DNA of 64,000 nt, taken from contig NZ_JACHFR010000001.1 in the NCBI RefSeq assembly GCF_014202035.1, forward strand, positions 1 through 64,000, in the 5' to 3' direction. Position 1 is the first letter of the stretch. Every line of letters begins with the position of its first letter. The notes under the pieces are model-generated. The model made no database searches, was not told where the DNA came from, and saw only the letters and a list, made by a program, of their open reading frames with translations. Shown here one piece after another: positions 1 through 7,581 of this stretch. The DNA comes from Treponema rectale. GTDB lineage: Bacteria; Spirochaetota; Spirochaetia; Treponematales; Treponemataceae. Both the position numbers and the translations under genes were made by a program.

Positions 1-663
1 AGGGAATTAATTAACCGTGGAAGAGTTGTAAATCATAAACGTGTACAAAGAATTATGCATACTATGAATTTAATGGGAAAAAGAGCAAAAGAAAAGTATC
101 ATTCTTACAAAGGAAAAGTTGGTAAAGTAGCTGAGAATATAATTAACAGAGATTTTAATGCAACTGCACCTTTTCAAAAATGGACAACTGATATATCCCA
201 ATTTAGTTTTTCTTGGGGTAAATGCTATCTTTCTCCCATTCTTGATATGTATTCAAATGAAATTATCGCTTATGATTTATCATTAAGTCCAAATATGAAT
301 CAGATAAAAAGAATGTTAAATAAAGCTTTTGATAAATTTTCAAAAGTCGATGGGCTTATTTTTCATTCTGATCAGGGATGGCAGTATCAACATAGAGCCT
401 TCAGGACAGCCTTGTCTGATCATGGAATTATTCAATCCATGTCCCGGAAAGGCAACTGCTATGATAACTGCATTATGGAAACATTTTTTGGAAGATTAAA
501 AAATGAGTTGTATTATGGACATGAAAAAGATTTTAAATCTTTTTATGAATTTTCAGATGCCATTGATGAATATATAGATTATTATAACAACAAGAGAATT
601 CAGGTTAAAACAAAATGGATGCCTCCTGTAAAATTCAGGGAAGCATCCATTCCTTCTTCCTAG
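1..663 (+). CDS. IS3-family (IS150-like) transposase OrfB, 5' end outside window
   Basis: The frame is open from base 1; the window begins inside the gene with the HTH_21-like VNHKRVQRIM motif. The integrase-core DDE catalytic residues are visible: Asp in WTTDIS, Asp in FHSDQGWQYQ, and Glu in NCYDNCIMETFFGRLKNE. This arrangement is typical of OrfB of the IS3 family, IS150 group, which catalyses copy-out/paste-in transposition after fusion to OrfA by frameshifting. OrfA and the left end lie outside the window. The stop is followed within 40 bp by the putative right inverted repeat, so this copy looks complete at its 3' side. No disruption is visible in the part present. Confidence 0.93.
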   Translation, partial: RELINRGRVVNHKRVQRIMHTMNLMGKRAKEKYHSYKGKVGKVAENIINRDFNATAPFQKWTTDISQFSFSWGKCYLSPILDMYSNEIIAYDLSLSPNMNQIKRMLNKAFDKFSKVDGLIFHSDQGWQYQHRAFRTALSDHGIIQSMSRKGNCYDNCIMETFFGRLKNELYYGHEKDFKSFYEFSDAIDEYIDYYNNKRIQVKTKWMPPVKFREASIPSS

Positions 664-672
664 TTCATAATA

Positions 673-699
673 TGTGTCCAGAATTATGGGTACATATCA
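673..699 (+). repeat. Right terminal inverted repeat of the IS3-like element
   Basis: Read inward, this end begins TGATATGTACCC and carries CTGGACA about 20 bases in. It matches the arms and core of the palindrome at 2730-2776, which supports its identity as the IS end. It lies just after the transposase stop. The left end is outside the window. Confidence 0.6.
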
Positions 700-717
700 A
701 AAGCAGTCCTCTTTATT

Positions 718-1260
718 TTAAATAAACTTTACAGCTGTAGGAATAAGTTTGTTAGCACTACTGTTATAAGTCCAAGCTTCAATCATGTAATGTGCTGATG
801 TTTCAATATTAAATACAAAAGCAGTTTTTTGATTTGATGGTCTTCCTGCAGCAAAACTACTACTTTGATATTGTGTAGTACCATCAGACATTTTTGTAAT
901 TCTTACAGCACAAAGTCCATTTGTGTCATTAGTTATACTTACAGTAGTAGCATTCGCATCTTTTACTGCAGCAAAGTCCGTTGCACCTGATATATTATTA
1001 TTAACATAATCAGCAACTGCTTTAACTGACGGAATAATGTCATCATTGTTTTTGTTATCATCATCGATTCCTGAAGCTTTTGAACTAGTATTAAGTTTTC
1101 CTGCTAACGCAGTACTTACAGCTGCACAAGATGGAACTTTATCTGTGTCAGAAGTTACAGTTGATGTAATTTCTGTTTTATTTTGATGGAAAAAATATGA
1201 ATACGCTTGAAATAATTTATAGATTATTTCAAGCGTATCGTCATTTTTAAATAAAGTCAA
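718..1260 (-). CDS. Phage-tail-like protein fragment
   Basis: About 180 residues with no recognised catalytic motif. The middle (DKVPSCAAVSTALAGKL, then IIPSVKAVADYV) resembles the repeated 'DDKVPTAKAV' stretches of phage tail-fibre or collar proteins. The only available start in this frame is a TTG without a Shine-Dalgarno sequence. The first ~25 codons run through a perfect 16-bp inverted repeat (1201-1238). I infer that this is the C-terminal remnant of a larger phage or prophage structural gene rather than a complete gene. It sits between an IS copy and a truncated nuclease gene, in keeping with a decayed accessory region. Confidence 0.45.
   Translation of the reverse strand: MTLFKNDDTLEIIYKLFQAYSYFFHQNKTEITSTVTSDTDKVPSCAAVSTALAGKLNTSSKASGIDDDNKNNDDIIPSVKAVADYVNNNISGATDFAAVKDANATTVSITNDTNGLCAVRITKMSDGTTQYQSSSFAAGRPSNQKTAFVFNIETSAHYMIEAWTYNSSANKLIPTAVKFI
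1201..1238. repeat. Perfect 16-bp inverted repeat with 6-base loop
   Basis: The arms at 1201-1216 (ATACGCTTGAAATAAT) and 1223-1238 are exact reverse complements. It overlaps the 5' end of the phage-like fragment. There is no adjacent T-run on either strand, so it is not an obvious terminator. It may be a recombination or insertion scar, or an operator. Confidence 0.7.
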
Positions 1261-1321
1261 ATTTTACATAAGTCTGTTTTATTTTATAGTTTACATTGAT
1301 TTTTTATGTATGACTTAGCAT

Positions 1322-1350
1322 AAAAAAAGAGCGCCGTCGCAACGCCGCTC
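1322..1350 (-). terminator. Rho-independent terminator of the truncated nuclease gene
   Basis: On the minus strand a GC-rich hairpin (GAGCGGCG...CGGCGCTC, one mismatch) is followed directly by seven T. It lies 85 bp downstream of the stop at 1435. Confidence 0.75.
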
Positions 1351-1434
1351 TCGTAAGAAACACAAAATAACGTGTTCTCCAATCTGATTAAAATATAATG
1401 CAGAAAGTTGATGTTATCTATCTTCACTCTTGTT

Positions 1435-2145
1435 TTAATTCAAAACAGGAACCATCTGTGTAATTTTCTTAACTTCTTCAACAGGAAGTTTTAAAATATC
1501 TGCAATCTGTTCAACAGTTAATGCTTTTGCATCAAGCATCTTTCGGATGATATCAGCTTTTCCTCTGTTCTCAATTCTCTCTACAACATCGCACATAGTA
1601 ACACCTCCTTTATTCTTGAAGTTACCTTCATCATAAGCCGTTTCAAAAGAATTGTCACCTGTTAATGCAGTAAACAATTTCATTAATGAATCTGCATGCA
1701 GGAGTTCCCCGCTTGTAGGTATGTAATCTTTGTTCAAACGTTTTGTCTGAAAATACTTAGCAACAAATTTAAAATCGCTCTTAAATAGACTTATTGTTTC
1801 ATCGTCAAGCCAGGCAATATCAAATACGTTAATTTTATAATCACTTACGAACGGTTTTAATTCTTTTGGAACATCAAAACATTCATATAAAGACTTTGGA
1901 GCAGTCCATTTTGAATCAGTTCCAAAATATAAAACAAGAGTTGCGACAGGATATCTTTTTGTATTTGATTTATCCAGAAACTCCTGTTTGTATGATGCAC
2001 CGTCATAGCTAATAATACGTAACGGCATATCAGAATCCTGTCTTGTCTGATTTTCAAAACCTAGAATAGAAATACGGATTTCCCCATTCTTCCAGATTTT
2101 AGAAACATCTCGTTCCTGTTCATGAAGCTCACCGTCTGCCTTGAC
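1435..2145 (-). pseudogene. PD-(D/E)XK nuclease/Rpn-like gene, 5'-truncated
   Basis: The first ATG is at 2028, but the frame stays open upstream and encodes conserved family sequence (ADGELHEQERDVSKIWKNG, then ENQTRQDSDMPLRIISYDGA). The true protein therefore started well before 2028. About 50 N-terminal residues are expected in this Rpn-like (recombination-promoting nuclease / PD-(D/E)XK putative transposase) family. They are missing because the frame runs into a copy of the dispersed repeat at about 2137. The C-terminus carries the usual helix (ADIIRKMLDAKALTVEQIADIL) seen in these proteins. It is probably non-functional, unless translation from the internal ATG gives a partial product. A terminator follows at 1322-1350. 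Confidence 0.75.
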
Positions 2146-2240
2146 TCGACGTATTGTAATTAAATAGATTTTCGGGGCGGGCCCGAAAAAGACATTTTTT
2201 GAACTTATTGGTCATCCCCCTGTTATAGCGGGGGTAGTAC
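2137..2240. repeat. Dispersed MITE-like repeat, partial copy A
   Basis: Shares the 'ttgactcgacgtattgtaat' stretch, the TTTTCGGG...CCCGAAAA hairpin, 'GAACTTATTGGTCATCCCC' and a GGGGTAGTAC block with the copy at 51910-52126. The left terminal repeat is missing; the left edge coincides with the truncation of the nuclease gene. Confidence 0.75.
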
Positions 2241-2285
2241 TCCTGCTTTCTGACAATAAACCTTTCTCAATAAGGTTAAGTTTTA

Positions 2286-2314
2286 TTGTAAAATTCAACG
2301 GGCACGGGTATATT
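2286..2314 (+). promoter_or_regulatory. Sigma-70-type promoter of the HMA protein gene
   Basis: TTGTAA, a 17-bp spacer and TATATT, ending 20 bp before the ATG at 2335. A GGAG ribosome binding site lies between. Confidence 0.55.
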
Positions 2315-2334
2315 GGTTTTCAGGAGATAAAAAG

Positions 2335-2685
2335 ATGGGAACTTATGTTATATGTGCTGTGCTTGCTGTAATTGTAATATTTGCCGTAAAAAGCGGACTG
2401 TCTCATTTTAAGGGTGAGGGAGGATGCTGCGGTGGCGGCGGCGGTTCAATAATAGTTCAGAAAAAACTTAATGGACCTGTAATTCTTAAAAAGAGTTTTA
2501 TCATAAAGGGAATGAAATGTGATAACTGCAGGATAAGGGCACAGAATGCTCTTAATGAAATAGAAGGGGTTCTTGCAAAAGTGAATCTAAAAAAAGGCCG
2601 TGCAGATATATCCTGTGACCGTAAGGTTGATGATGAAGTGATTAAGGCTGCAGTAGAAAAATGCGGTTACAGTGTGTCTGAATAA
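2335..2685 (+). CDS. Small membrane-anchored heavy-metal-associated (HMA) domain protein
   Basis: 116 residues. An N-terminal transmembrane helix (about 3-22) is followed by a cysteine/glycine patch (GGCCGGGGG, about 30-38). That layout recalls FeoB-associated Cys-rich membrane proteins. A C-terminal HMA domain (about 55-116) contains the metal-binding motif GMKCDNC, matching the GMxCxxC of copper chaperones and P-type ATPase metal domains. Binding of Cu(I) or a similar soft metal at the inner membrane is likely; the partner is unknown because no transporter or ATPase is adjacent. The start is set by GGAG eight bases upstream. It is transcribed alone from the promoter at 2286-2314. Confidence 0.85.
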   Translation: MGTYVICAVLAVIVIFAVKSGLSHFKGEGGCCGGGGGSIIVQKKLNGPVILKKSFIIKGMKCDNCRIRAQNALNEIEGVLAKVNLKKGRADISCDRKVDDEVIKAAVEKCGYSVSE

Positions 2686-2716
2686 AAAAAGGACTGTCCT
2701 GAAGTGAAAAATGAAG

Positions 2717-2811
2717 TGCACCCCTAAAGTGATATGTACCCCTTTTACTGGACAAAAGTAAAAGGGGTACATATCAAAGCTGGACAAATAAAGTTCAGTT
2801 TTAGAGGTGCA
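2717..2811. mobile_element. Outer IS-end palindrome interrupted by a second one
   Basis: TGCACCCCTAAA (2717-2728) and TTTAGAGGTGCA (2800-2811) are inverted with one mismatch. Removing 2730-2776 and one AAG restores a ~45-bp sequence with CTGGACAAA inside. That is the same plan as the inner palindrome. It looks like an IS3-type end pair without a transposase. Confidence 0.55.
2730..2776. mobile_element. 47-bp perfect IS-end palindrome (minimal IS3-like remnant)
   Basis: The arms TGATATGTACCCCTTTTAC (2730-2748) and their exact reverse complement (2758-2776) flank TGGACAAAA. The arm matches the end of the transposase-bearing IS at 673-699. AAG occurs directly on both sides, fitting the 3-bp target duplication usual for IS3-family elements. 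Confidence 0.65.
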
Positions 2812-2826
2812 TTTTTTATGTCCTTA

Positions 2827-3501
2827 TTATTTTGCAGTAATAAGAAGTGTTTTTGGATCAAGTTTGAGGCTTGCTTCAACATTAGTCAGTTTGCCCATTT
2901 TAAGAATGGACATGAGGGTAGTAGAAGCTTTTGAATAAAGATGAATTACTCCTGCAAAGTAAGGAAGAATTGCTTTAGGAGCCTGTTCTTCAAGTTTATC
3001 TCCTTCTACAGTAGAAGAAATCCATACCTTTGTTTTTGTTGCTTTTGCATAGCTTGCTACAGCCTGAATGTCTGCTTCTTTTGCCTTTGCAAAGTCAACT
3101 CCGTCAATAACAACACCTGATACGGCAATTCCTCCAGCCTTAAGGGCATTAAGGGTGTTTACAACTTTCTCAAGGTTAAAGTTATCCTGATTGAAGTTAA
3201 GGATTGTTCTGTTGCGTACAATCTGGTCTTTTGCTTCTGCAGAGATTGTTTTTTTCTTTGAGATTTCATTAAGAATGCCGTCATACCATACGATTACGTT
3301 AGATGAATGCTGGTCAAAAGAAACATGTACGAGCTGTTTACCGTTAAGCAGTGTGTCCATTCCAAACTGAACAAGAACAGCTGTTTTTCCAAGACCTTTT
3401 TTTGCAGTTATAAGGCCAAGTTCTCCGGCTTTAAGGCCTCCGTTTGTAACTGCATCAAATGCACGAACCGGACTTTTTTCAAATAATTCCTGCTTTGCCA
3501 T
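2827..3501 (-). CDS. P-loop (KaiC/RecA-fold) ATPase of unknown role
   Basis: 224 residues. A Walker A motif, TAKKGLGKTAVLV (about residues 33-45), and a Walker B-like strand, SGVVIDGVD (about 130), give a RecA/DnaB/KaiC-type nucleotide-binding core. Its length covers little more than that single domain. No DNA-binding or membrane domain is evident. It could be a cytosolic regulator or a recombination accessory protein; I do not recognise a named family. The start is well supported by AAGGAG before ATG 3501. The upstream leader contains a strong hairpin (3590-3620). It is transcribed alone and points into the IS remnants. Confidence 0.8.
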   Translation of the reverse strand: MAKQELFEKSPVRAFDAVTNGGLKAGELGLITAKKGLGKTAVLVQFGMDTLLNGKQLVHVSFDQHSSNVIVWYDGILNEISKKKTISAEAKDQIVRNRTILNFNQDNFNLEKVVNTLNALKAGGIAVSGVVIDGVDFAKAKEADIQAVASYAKATKTKVWISSTVEGDKLEEQAPKAILPYFAGVIHLYSKASTTLMSILKMGKLTNVEASLKLDPKTLLITAK

Positions 3502-3589
3502 AATTAGTTTCTCCTTGTTTTTGTGATTTTAACTATCACCGGATGAACGGACTGCTCGCTGCCGGTAACATAAGTTTTTAACTTTCGGC

Positions 3590-3620
3590 AATCTCTAAAA
3601 ACTAAAAGCCTTTAGAGATT
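3590..3620 (-). promoter_or_regulatory. Leader hairpin upstream of the P-loop ATPase gene
   Basis: AATCTCTAAA and TTTAGAGATT form a perfect 10-bp stem about 90 bp before the start codon. It is followed on the same strand by a GCCG...CGGC pair. There is no T-run, so it is probably a structured 5' leader or a repeat remnant. Confidence 0.4.
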
Positions 3621-3660
3621 CTCTTACTGATAAGTTTAACACGGTTCTTCTTAAAATACA

Positions 3661-3813
3661 AATTAAATAGTCGAGTCAAGGCACGCTAACGCTAAAAGCC
3701 TTGACAGCGCCGTTTTTCGGTTTTGTAATAAACCTTCAATACGTCGAGTCAAGGCACGCTTACGCTTAAAGCCTTGACAGCGCCGTTTTTCGGTTTTTGT
3801 AATAAATCTTCAA
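3661..3813. repeat. Two tandem copies of a 73-bp hairpin-bearing repeat (copy B)
   Basis: Units begin at 3670 and 3743. Each has GTCAAGGC...GCCTTGAC (8-bp stem) and the AGCGCCGTTTTTCGG block. The same module is inside the repeat at 51910-52126 in the opposite orientation. It lies just beyond the fusA terminator. Confidence 0.8.
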
Positions 3814-3814
3814 T

Positions 3815-3853
3815 AAAAAAGCCGGCTTAAGAAGAACTGCTCCTCAAGCCGGC
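3815..3853 (-). terminator. Terminator of fusA
   Basis: The perfect 8-bp stem GCCGGCTT/AAGCCGGC (3821-3828 with 3846-3853) is followed by a T-run on the minus strand. It lies about 35 bp after the fusA stop. Confidence 0.85.
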
Positions 3854-3885
3854 CTGTAAAAACTGAATTATCTAATCAGTAAAGA

Positions 3886-5982
3886 TTATTTCTGTTCAGC
3901 CTTTCTCTTTTCCTGATACTGTTTGATGAGTGTTTCAGAAACATTATTAGGAACTTTTGCATATTTTTCGAATTCCATTGTGAATTCTGCCTTACCCTGT
4001 GTTGAAGAGCGGAGAATTGTAGAGAATCCGAACATTTCTGAAAGCGGTACTTCAGCGTTAACTGTAGATGTTCCGTTTTCATCAGTTGAATCAATGATAA
4101 CACCACGGCGCTGGTTGATAAGACCAAACATGTTACCCTGGAATTCTGTAGGACCTGCAATCTGAACTTTCATGATTGGTTCAAGAATTGCCGGCTTAGC
4201 TTTTGCATAACCTTCACGGAATGCACCGATAGCTGCAGTCTGGAAAGCGATATCTGAAGAGTCTACAGGGTGATACTGACCATCGTTGATAGTGCAGCGA
4301 ACACCTACTACAGGAGCACCGATAAGTGAACCCTTTTCCATAGCTCTCCTGAATCCCTTGTCACAAGAAGGAATGTATTCGTTAGGAATAGCACCACCCT
4401 TGATTGAGTCAACGAATTCGTAATCTTTATCAGCGATTGGTTCCATAAATCCGGCAACACGACCGTACTGTCCTGAACCACCAGTCTGCTTTTTGTGTGT
4501 GTAGTTGAAGTCTGCACGAGCTGTAATTGACTCGCGGTAAGCTACTTCTGGCTGAGAAACTTCTACTTCACATTTGTATTCACGCTTCATGCGTTCAACG
4601 TATACTTCAAGGTGAAGTTCACCCATACCCTTGATGATTGTCTGATTTGATTCAGGATCAACGTAGGTCTGGAATGTAGGGTCTTCTTTTGTAAAGCGGT
4701 TAAGAGCTTTAGCCATGTTAGCAGCATCCTGCTTGTTCTTAGGAGTAATAGCCTGAGAAATAACAGGGTTTGGAACGTACATAGAAGTCATGGCAATGTT
4801 AAGTCCGCCGCCACAGAATGTATCACCTGAAGCACAGTCAATACCGAAGAGGGCGATGATGTCACCAGGCATACCTTCGTTAATATCTTCCATTGAAGCA
4901 GAGTTCATGCGGACAATACGACCAACCTTGAACTTTTTCTGTGCACGTACGTTGAAGAGTTCATCACCCTTACAGATTTTACCCTGATAGATGCGGACAT
5001 ATGTGAGCTGTCCGAACTGACCGTCATCGAGTTTGAATGCAAGAGCAACACATGGTTTGTTTTCAACGTTGAAGAGCTCAACTTCAGCTTCGTTGTTATC
5101 ACGGTCAAGACCGTAGTTGTGAACTTCAGTTGGATTTGGAAGGTAGCGCTCTACTGCATCGAGAAGCGGCTGGATACCTTTGTTTACGTGAGCTGAACCG
5201 AGGAATACACCTACAAACTGTTCAGCAAGAGTTCCCTTACGGATAGCAGCGATGAGCTTGTCTTCAGGAATGTTGTCATATCCGTTCTCAAGGATAAGTT
5301 CCATAAGTTCATCATCAAAGTTAGAAGCTGCATCAAGAAGTTCTTCACGGTATTTTTTAGCATCATCTGCAAGGTGTGCAGGGATTTCTGCATAGCGGAG
5401 TTCTTCTCCGTTTGGACCGTCGAAGTAAACTGCTTTCATTGAAACAAGGTCAACTACACCTTCAAGTTTATCTTCAAGACCGATAGGAAGTTCCATCATG
5501 TGTGAGTTAAGACCGAGTTTTTCACGGAGCTGTCCGCAAACACGGATAGGATTAGCACCCTGGCGGTCACATTTGTTGACGAATGCAACGCGTGGTACAT
5601 GATAACGCTTAAGCTGGCGGTCTACAGTGATAGACTGAGACTGAACACCTGCAACGGCACAAAGAATCATAATAGCACCGTCAAGAACGCGGAGTGAGCG
5701 TTCAACTTCTACTGTGAAGTCTACGTGACCTGGAGTGTCGATAAGGTTGATTGTGATGTCCTTCCACTGAACCTGTGTAGCAGCTGACTGAATTGTGATA
5801 CCGCGTTCACGTTCCAGGTCCATGTTATCCATTACAGCACCGACACCGTCCTTACCACGTACTTCGTGAATCTGGTGAATCTTGTTACAGTAGAACAAAA
5901 TACGTTCTGAAGTTGTTGTCTTACCAGAGTCAATGTGGGCACTGATACCGATATTACGTACTTTAGTAATATCAAAAGCCAT
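3886..5982 (-). CDS. fusA: Elongation factor G, mitochondrial/spirochaete-like type (spdEFG1)
   Basis: 698 residues from ATG 5982, chosen because GAGAGG lies just upstream and [19 protein letters not shown] is the family start; an upstream in-frame extension is not supported. GTPase motifs are intact: AHIDSGKT (G1), RGITI (G2), DTPGH (G3) and NKCD (G4). Domains II-V follow, with the usual GSGQYGRV and GFGMSTIL-like ([14 protein letters not shown]) blocks. EF-G catalyses ribosomal translocation. The sequence around the switch ([27 protein letters not shown]) and later blocks ([28 protein letters not shown]) is much closer to what I recall of mitochondrial EFG1 than of E. coli FusA. It is monocistronic, with its own promoter and terminator. 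This genome probably encodes another EF-G elsewhere. Confidence 0.96.
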   Translation of the reverse strand: MAFDITKVRNIGISAHIDSGKTTTSERILFYCNKIHQIHEVRGKDGVGAVMDNMDLERERGITIQSAATQVQWKDITINLIDTPGHVDFTVEVERSLRVLDGAIMILCAVAGVQSQSITVDRQLKRYHVPRVAFVNKCDRQGANPIRVCGQLREKLGLNSHMMELPIGLEDKLEGVVDLVSMKAVYFDGPNGEELRYAEIPAHLADDAKKYREELLDAASNFDDELMELILENGYDNIPEDKLIAAIRKGTLAEQFVGVFLGSAHVNKGIQPLLDAVERYLPNPTEVHNYGLDRDNNEAEVELFNVENKPCVALAFKLDDGQFGQLTYVRIYQGKICKGDELFNVRAQKKFKVGRIVRMNSASMEDINEGMPGDIIALFGIDCASGDTFCGGGLNIAMTSMYVPNPVISQAITPKNKQDAANMAKALNRFTKEDPTFQTYVDPESNQTIIKGMGELHLEVYVERMKREYKCEVEVSQPEVAYRESITARADFNYTHKKQTGGSGQYGRVAGFMEPIADKDYEFVDSIKGGAIPNEYIPSCDKGFRRAMEKGSLIGAPVVGVRCTINDGQYHPVDSSDIAFQTAAIGAFREGYAKAKPAILEPIMKVQIAGPTEFQGNMFGLINQRRGVIIDSTDENGTSTVNAEVPLSEMFGFSTILRSSTQGKAEFTMEFEKYAKVPNNVSETLIKQYQEKRKAEQK

Positions 5983-6025
5983 ATTGTTTACCTCTCTAAA
6001 AAAGTTTGCGATAGTAATTTGACGA

Positions 6026-6054
6026 ATTATATAGAAAAATGCGCTTAAATTCAA
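6026..6054 (-). promoter_or_regulatory. fusA promoter
   Basis: TTGAAT, a 17-bp spacer and TATAAT on the minus strand, giving a leader of roughly 35-40 nt before ATG 5982. Confidence 0.75.
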
Positions 6055-6149
6055 CCGTTTTCGTAAAGTTGGAAAAGAAAAGTAAATAATTCAAAGATTT
6101 TCAAGGAAATGAAAAAATACTAAAAAAATAATTTTTTTCATGGAATGAA

Positions 6150-7496
6150 TTACAGGTTCAGGGTCAGGGAAAGTTTGCCGGAATACTTTATTCTTTTAGA
6201 GGAAAAGGCAAACTGAATGTATGAAGAGAATTTTGTTTTATCTCCATCAGATTTTTCAAAGTCAGCAGAAAATCCTGAAGAAGAAATAAAAGGAAGGGGA
6301 GATTTTAAGGAATGGCTTATGGAAAATTTTTGCCGGCTTCCTGCGGTTTTATATTGAAAGGAAAAAGAATTTTTTATCCTGGATATGGGAATACCGGCGG
6401 TCAGCCGGTATGACTGTCCCGGGGTAAAATAAAAGCCGGTGCTGATTTTTTTTAAGTAGCAGATTATGGCACATTTCAGGTTTGCTTCGAATAAGGAGAA
6501 AGAGGACAGTTTTTTCATTTCCGGGAAAGTTTTTTCAACTACAATTCCTGAATTGAACCAGCAGTGTTTCAGATACACTTTGTACTGAGGATTTATTTTA
6601 AGCTGAAATTCAGTGTGCGGCATTAATCCGCCGGCACTTATTAAATCAGCATCGGCTAAAAAGATAACTGTATTCAAAGTGAAGTTTTCCAGCAGCAGGG
6701 AATTTGTCAGTCTTAATGATGACCTGATTCCTCCGAAGGGATTTTCGTAAAAAGCGCAGGCTGCAGAACTTCTCCAGACAGGAGCGGTAAAATTAAAAAG
6801 AAGTTCTCCTGCTGAATAAAAATCGTATTTATATGGTAGTTTTTTGAAATACCACTGAGAGGTTGTTTTCTGTCCGTGCTTAAAAATTCCTCCGGTAAAT
6901 CCTGTTTCAAGAGAACCGGTATGGGGCAGTGAAAAAGTTTTGTTTATGTTGAAAAATAATTCTTTTTCCGGAATTACTGCTGCCTGAACTTCCGGAAAGT
7001 ATTTTGTTTTTACGCCGGGCTCTATTGTGACTGCTGCAGAAAAATCTGCAGGGCTTCCTGTAAAACCTGGAAGGGCAGGAGAAGTCCCCTGTGGCAGCAG
7101 AAGGGCACTTTTTAATGGAGAAAGAGACTGGGGAAGAGGTGATTTCAGTCGAGAGCGGGCTGCAGAGTATTTTAGTGTCCCTGCAAATATTTCTGTATTA
7201 AATGGAAAACATTTTGTATTCAGGTGAACTTGAGTTCCATACCGGCATTTCTGAAAATCAGTGTTACCGGTAGATAACGTCAGGTCAAGCAGGCTGGTGT
7301 TCAGTCTTACTCCTGAGTCATACTTTATTTTTATTTCATCAGAGTTCACAGTTTTAGAAGCAGAAAGGCCAGACCAAATGTTAAGGTTCTGGAAAACTTT
7401 TGGCTGTGGAAATGTGTTCTGTGTAAAAATAAAAAATACTGCAGGTAAAAAATAATCATGTAATCTCACATATATATATTTGAACTGAATTTTCAA
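6150..7496 (-). CDS. Unknown exported, beta-strand-rich protein
   Basis: 448 codons with no recognised family. The N-terminus has a hydrophobic signal-like stretch (YFLPAVFFIFTQNTF). The rest is rich in aromatic and polar alternating segments and ends in KLSLTLNL, compatible with an outer-membrane or periplasmic beta protein. The start is uncertain: TTG 7496 and GTG 7469 are both in frame and neither has a clear ribosome binding site; GTG 7469 would put the hydrophobic stretch nearer the N-terminus. It runs divergently from the glycosidase cluster. Function cannot be assigned from the sequence. Confidence 0.7.
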   Translation of the reverse strand: MKIQFKYIYVRLHDYFLPAVFFIFTQNTFPQPKVFQNLNIWSGLSASKTVNSDEIKIKYDSGVRLNTSLLDLTLSTGNTDFQKCRYGTQVHLNTKCFPFNTEIFAGTLKYSAARSRLKSPLPQSLSPLKSALLLPQGTSPALPGFTGSPADFSAAVTIEPGVKTKYFPEVQAAVIPEKELFFNINKTFSLPHTGSLETGFTGGIFKHGQKTTSQWYFKKLPYKYDFYSAGELLFNFTAPVWRSSAACAFYENPFGGIRSSLRLTNSLLLENFTLNTVIFLADADLISAGGLMPHTEFQLKINPQYKVYLKHCWFNSGIVVEKTFPEMKKLSSFSLFEANLKCAIICYLKKISTGFYFTPGQSYRLTAGIPISRIKNSFSFQYKTAGSRQKFSISHSLKSPLPFISSSGFSADFEKSDGDKTKFSSYIQFAFSSKRIKYSGKLSLTLNL

Positions 7497-7581
7497 AAAC
7501 TACACAATTCAATAAAAAAAATAATGATTTTGTATAAATTTTTATATTGTAAAATCAAAACCGGCATTGTAAAAAGAAATT

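Noticed and set aside
3661-3813. CRISPR-like repeats downstream of fusA
   Set aside because: Two 73-bp near-identical units without unique spacers; they match dispersed repeats elsewhere in the window.
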